DNA of 64,000 bases, from positions 16,224,501 through 16,288,500 of the forward strand of contig OY987301.1 of the NCBI GenBank assembly GCA_963920635.1, in the 5' to 3' direction. Shown here one piece after another: positions 58,186-64,000 of this stretch. The notes beneath the pieces are model-generated. The model did not search any database. It was not told the origin of the DNA and worked only from the letters and a program-made list of their open reading frames with translations. How positions within the stretch are numbered: position 1 is the stretch's first letter; every line of letters starts with the position of its first letter. Source of the stretch: Pseudeuparius sepicola (taxonomy: Eukaryota; Arthropoda; Insecta; Coleoptera; Anthribidae). The position numbers and the translations under genes were made by a program.

Positions 58186-61100
58186 CATCATTTCCGAGTG
58201 AAGGAAGCGCTTGAAAGCTGCTTATCTGGCGCCATCTGTCCCAGATATCTAATATTGCTTTCATAGCCATATGAAACTCTCACGCGTGGAGGGTATCCAT
58301 AAACTTACTTCGGAGTACTTATCTGGTATCTGTTGTATTCCAATGTGTTAGAATAGAACCATAGACATCGCAGAGGCTAACCGATTGTGCCTCTCGTGCA
58401 AATGGGATGTGCAAATGGGGTGTCCAGTTTATTAAAAATTTTTCCGGTTGGTATATCTCATGGTAAATCAGTGAAGTTGGCAATGCTGCCGTTCGGAGTG
58501 TATATAGGAGGACTGTAAGGGACAATTCTGTATATTATCCTTGCCCAAGTTTTCAATCTACAAGTTTTTTTCCCAACAAGTCTGTACCTTTGTGTAATCC
58601 CTTTTGCACGACTACCAATTTATTCTGTGTAATACATAAATATTTCGGTAGAATTTTCTACAGGGATATAAAAGAGATGTATTCCAATAAATAACCTTTG
58701 AATATAACATTTCCTTCAGATTCCGATATTCGTATTTGAATTGCGTTTCTCTGAGATTCTGGCGACATCCACAATGATGCGAAATGATTGCACCTGGGAC
58801 ACCCACAAAATAATTTCAATTTTCCAGAGTACCTACATACGTTATCTGTGGCATAAGTATAATAAGTCTAGGTTCATATGTTCCATGTTGAAAATTTTGC
58901 AACAAACGTGGTGGAGCTACAACATTCAAACGCCCTCTAACTTCAAGCCCTTCACATTATTTACCATGCACTTATGAGGGAGAGACGAGAGTGTGTGCTC
59001 TTTCTGTGAAGACTGTGGGGAAGTTCCTGCATGATATCGATTAGATTTCCTTACCTACCATTATTTCTAACGAAACTTGGTAATGAAGCACTGTGAAACT
59101 TATAACAAAATTATTCAAGTTATTATTGGGTTATAAAACCCGTTTTCCCTGTTATATTATGAAGTAGTAAGTATACAATACAAGAAATTTCGGAAAAAGT
59201 TAAGCAATGATTCATATTGCATGGGAATGCACACGTGACACCAGGCAAAGCCGAGTGCCTTCAAGTGCACGAGCAATAGAGTTGTACACTATACTTTGTG
59301 CTGTGCATGACCTTGTATTAAATTACAAAAAATAAATTAAAACCTTGTTTACTCCTATATTGTTACCTTCAAATTCCACTAGTGAGCAATGCAATGTCAA
59401 TGTAACTATTTATCGACAACCGTATTTTCTTTAGTATTTACCGTTTTGTTCTACTCTTTCACATTATATCCGATAATAGTGTTATTTGCCCTATGTTCAG
59501 ACCTTAATTCGCTGTACCAAAGATAAAAGTTGGATATATTTTTCGTTGTACCCTTTATTTATTATTTGTTACTCGAGTATAATGTTTAATGTATGATATT
59601 GAGGAATGTTGAGAATTAAAGTCGCTGTTAAGTAAATAGATTTTCACCATTATCAGCAGCATTATGAAAATTTCTAATGGACAAACCACTAATACTTTTA
59701 TTGCGTTTTATTAGGTGTGTATAATACCATGCAATTATATTCGTACCTTTCATGTTATAAAAATAATTAGTAGTATCGATTTTAATATTAGCTGATGATT
59801 TTACCACAAAATGAATCATAATTTTTGGTACGTTTGTTTCCTTTTGGTCAAGAGGCAATTATTATAACAATTTGTAAATTTGACTTAGTAGCAATAGTTC
59901 CATAGTCGATTAGAGATTAAAAAATGATGTTAACTATTTTTAAGTTTTTATTGATATTATGATAATATCTAAAACTTATAAATGGAAATGCGTCAAAAAT
60001 GTGTAATCTTGCCGTACAATGATCGCACTTCAAGCCAATTTAATCTTTCCCAGGTAATTATAAATCTGTTAGCTGGAAAATTAACTGGCTAATCCACTTA
60101 CGTCGTCTTCAACCGGCGCAAAAACACGATATAAAAGGAAGTGGGCAATTCTTAACCTCGAGAAATCTAGCTGAATGTAATTAGTACCTTGCTGAAAACA
60201 ATTTTGCGGTTTTTCGATGGGAATTTTTTCCACCAAAGCGGAATAAGTTCGCTGTCATGTGTCATGAGCTGTGAGCGTTGTAGTATACCCCTGATGATAA
60301 TATACATATCCTCAAGCCCAAGCTTTTCCATTTTTGGAACAACGCAAAATAGCGCTTTCGAAAAATGTATCGATAAAATAAAACACATAACTGAGTGTTG
60401 CCCAACCTCTGTGTGGAGATTTTCGTGTTATACTGAGCACTGTGGACTTCATTCCTATACTAATTTTCTGATGTTATAAACTGGAATAAACTATATAACA
60501 TTGTGGAAACCAAGTTAAGAACAAAAGTTTATTATAATCCTTTTGGAAGTTTGCAGATTAAAACTTCCGGTGGTGGTTTAAACTTTAGCGATAAGCGTGA
60601 TTGATTGAGATTAATGACGGTTTTCGTTTAAGACAAAGTTAATATGGATTTCGAACTTTGGGAAGGATTAATAACAATACGAGTCGTGCAGAAAATTATA
60701 TATTGTATAAGTTATATAGCCAACGAATGCTTTCTAACTAACCATTTTGGTCATTAAGAACATGACCACTCTTGAAATGGAGTTCACTATTTAATATTCA
60801 TAGGTTTCTTAGAAAATCGTGTTATAAAATGAGAACAAATCGTTTTCCTAGGTACTTTTATTGATTTTAATATTAAGATTTTATACACAAAGGAATACAT
60901 TTTTGTATGTTTTATTTAACGCGCTTGAAGTAAAGGGACTCTAAATAGATTGCAATTAAAGTATTGAATTGTAAACATATTGTGACACTTTTAACCTTAT
61001 ATTTGCGTATTTCTCAGGTCAAGTAAAAGTTTTGAAGGTTGGACTAGAAATATATACCTATATAGTTATGACTTGAATTACGGAATCATTACTTATGCTG

Positions 61101-64000
61101 CATGCATAATTTTCGAGAGAGAACATTGTTGTCTATAAGATAATCTAGTTTCTAGCCTCTCTTAGATTTATTTTATACTTGCCCGTCCTCTTATTATGTG
61201 ACGCTTTCCCGTCGTCCCAGTGTATAACGACTAATGGAATTTGGCCTCTGCCAAGTCCTTCTCCGCCACACTCCATTTAATATTAAAAAAGCAATTTTGG
61301 TTCGTGACACTTACGGGTTAACAGCTTTGATCCCCCTATACTCTCATGAATCAAATTAATAATTTAGCAGACTGTTGGCACCAAGTAAGGGCTAAAAGTT
61401 TATTGTAATCGTTTGGGAGGTTTGCGAATTGGAACTCGGATTACGGATCAAAGCTGAACTTTAACGTGATTGATTGAGATTGAAAGTTATACTTTCTCAC
61501 TTCTCTGTATTTCTTTTATTGATCTGCACTCTATATTTCGCTTCAAAGGCACTCGAGAAGAGTGTTTGGTAACTATACATCTATATGGAAATTTGTTTCT
61601 GTTTCTTTGGAGGGAAAAGCAACAAATATTTGCCGAGTAGAATCAGAAATGTCATTCTTGGAAGAAATAAAGTAAGTCCTTTAATAAATCTACCTATACC
61701 TCTTCAAATTTTGAGCCTAAACGGCATATGCACAGTATCTTTCAAACTGAAGTAAGAAGTAGAAACTTTTAATATTGCTGTAATGTAATAAAAAATTACT
61801 TGAAGTGTGGCAACATACTCCGAGTTTCATGCATCTAGTCGAAGAAACTTTTAACTTCTCAAAAATAAGAACTTATTCCTATGGTACCAAGTATAAACAG
61901 CAACTTTTCCCATAAAAAGCAAGACTTTGTAATGTCTCTAGATAGATAGAAGTTTTGAATAATAGAGGAAGTAATGCAAAAAAAGAGCAAATTTCCCAAG
62001 CATATTTTTATATAATTTCATTTCAGGCGCTTTAACCCTCAATTACTCCTTTTTCTTGCTCGGGAGCCTCTTAGGTATTATCCAAGTTAATCCACTTCTT
62101 AAGTTTTTATCCTGTCTCAAAAACGTTATATTAAAAGGAACTAGAAACTGCGAGAAGTAATTACAAGCTTTTTTAATAAAACTTCAAACTTGAATTTGAG
62201 GCTTTGGAGAAGTACTCAGAAGCAAGGTCTTTTATCTTTGAAAATGTGTTCATAATTTTATGTTATATTATTATTTTTGCTCCATGTCGTTGCATAGATA
62301 ATTTCGTACTTAGTACTAAGATATTTTAATGGCATATTATGTGTATAATGGTAACAACAGATTTATATTTAATATTTCCAGAACAATAATTTTCAAATTA
62401 AAGGGCTCTACAAAACAGAACACTTAAAACGAAACTATTTAAATTTTTCAATTCCGAGAAACAAAATATTTATAACTATTCTAATCGCATTAAATATACA
62501 AATTTGTAATAAAGGCCACTGGCTTAATTTGCAAAAAAATCACTTGGATGAGTGTGCTACGTGACGCTCACTTATCACGACTTCTAAATCCCAGCACTTC
62601 CAACACCGTAACCCCCTCAAACAAATAATAAAATAGACTAATAATTCAATACAATACAGACCCTGCCAAGATAAAAAATGTTTTGTAACATTATTTTGTC
62701 TGAGTTAGTCAATAAATATTATCCTTAATAAATTGCTTATTCTGGCTAACGTGGCAACGTTGCACGAGCTCTTTGTGTTCGATGCGCAAATGCTTTATTA
62801 TGCCCCAACAGCTGATCCAGAGTTCGTTGATATTTCGCCGGTTTGTGTTGATGTTCCGAGTGTTTACTTTTGCGTTTTTTTTTCTTTTGAGGAGATTTTG
62901 GGGTTATAGGACAGAAGACATATAGTTAAGTTAGAAATTAGTGAATTAGTGTAATTTCAAGAACGATTGCAAGAGTAAAGTGTTGGATTTGTGGCATAAG
63001 AAACGTAACCTGTGGTTATCATACGATGCAGCTTTTAGGTTGTTTATTATTTGTCTGAGGTATCCCCTGTAAAGAAGGAACATTATAGATTTTCGGCCTA
63101 GATCTTCCCTACAACACAACGTTGTCAGATCAAGGGTGGGCCTGGCGAGACAGCGATCTAACAGAAGAAGTTGCCCTCCTGAGATTTAAGCTTCGTGGAA
63201 AATGGGCCTCCCGTAATGCTCCGATTTGGACGACGTATTTCTTGGCTAGCGTAACTCCAGGCTCAGATGAACATTCGTAATTTTAGAAGCCATCTATCAT
63301 GTCGTAAAGTATTACATGCTTTTTAAAGTTCATTTAGATGTCATTCTATTGTTGGAAAATACACAAGTTCTATAAATCTTTGCTCCAAACCAAGTTTTCG
63401 AATCTCACCGCAAAAGGATGAAAAATAACTTCCCCTTTATATTTTGTGACAATAATACGACAGCTTTAATCCGCGAAAGTGTATTTTATTTCCCCTGAGT
63501 GGGGTTTTACGTTTTATCTCCCTATCGGTAGCAACTATCTGGCCCTCGGGAAAAGGCAGAGATCAAAGGGGAATTTAAGCTTGAGCGCAGCAGAGCGACC
63601 GCCTGAAAAAATAAATAAGTTAAAGGAAAAGGCACCCTGTTAATATTTTGCATTCTTTGTTTAAAAACTGAGTTTTTCTTTGTGGTTTGATTTCTTTAAT
63701 TAATTTCAAAATGGTATTCTTCTCAGCAGAAAACATAACGAGCGTTCACTTAAATTCAACCTCAAGTTGGCGTTGGAAATTCAAACGTGTCTCTTTGATA
63801 GGTTTCGATGATTTGCGATCTAATCTTTTGACAACTGTCAAAGTAGGTATTTCCTCAGAGATCGCATCCGACCTAACACCTTGCGATTTTTTTTTTGTAG
63901 CCGGTAGTTATATTTAAAGAATACTATTTTCCAAGTTCGTATAAACAACTTACGTCAACTAAAGGAGACTATTTCAGAAGAAAAATTCTCGTGTTCTTGA
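58186..64000. other. AT-rich stretch upstream of the synapsin exons, no exon identified
   Basis: Synapsin's first exon (domain A) could lie here or beyond the window; I found no RRRxS-type start. Around 62740-62910 both strands are open for over 50 codons without a start or known motif. A solo caccctgtta (63634) resembles a TA-type transposon end. Confidence 0.4.

Overview
The window is eukaryotic nuclear DNA, AT-rich, with GT-AG introns and long gene-poor stretches packed with DNA transposons. The two recognisable host genes (synapsin and TIMP) and the kinds of transposon present fit an insect; I cannot settle the order.

Host genes. A tissue inhibitor of metalloproteinases (TIMP) gene is complete at coding level on the + strand: four exons at 29272-29389, 40548-40756, 40817-40996 and 44816-44956, giving 215 residues with a signal peptide and the N-terminal Cys-X-Cys of the mature inhibitor. 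On the opposite strand, five consecutive exons of synapsin run from 51585 down to 45073 and encode a Pro/Ser-rich linker plus the first half of domain C. The later ATP-grasp exons were not found at lower coordinates, so TIMP lies inside a synapsin intron of at least 45 kb. This is the antisense synapsin/TIMP nesting known from Drosophila and vertebrates. The TIMP stop codon is only 116 bp from the nearest synapsin exon.

Mobile DNA, left to right: TA-flanked foldback elements at 378-1551, 1558-1902, 3224-3680 and 7358-8524; a short MITE at 9379-9500 beside a foldback at 9513-10118; a degenerate palindrome with a possible solo LTR at 10.4-12.4 kb; MITEs at 14018-14520 and 15158-15513 (the latter with CCAAT and TATA boxes); a ~30-bp tandem array at 17.8-18.1 kb; and a mariner-like element with ~520-bp TIRs and a broken transposase at 20735-22950, inside a further inverted repeat. 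TIMP intron 1 holds a four-level nest (Tc1-like > TA-flanked element > hAT with perfect 8-bp target duplication, plus a Harbinger-type MITE) at 29.7-32.4 kb, a multi-unit foldback at 33722-35374, and a foldback split by a second hAT (perfect 8-bp duplication) that itself holds a MITE at 37.8-39.9 kb. A large palindrome with a perfect 16-bp hairpin at its centre lies in TIMP intron 3. A hAT-type MITE sits 12 bp inside a synapsin intron, its target duplication starting at intron position +5. A ten-unit 202-bp tandem array occupies 56.1-58.2 kb. Two tRNA-like Pol III units lie on the minus strand.

The rest (about 15.5-17.8, 18.1-20.3, 23.2-29.2, 35.4-37.8, 49.1-56.0 and 58.2-64 kb) is AT-rich intronic or intergenic sequence in which I recognise no gene. 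Two small minus-strand ORFs (41792-42082 and 26458-26688) are the only unassigned candidates with protein-like composition.
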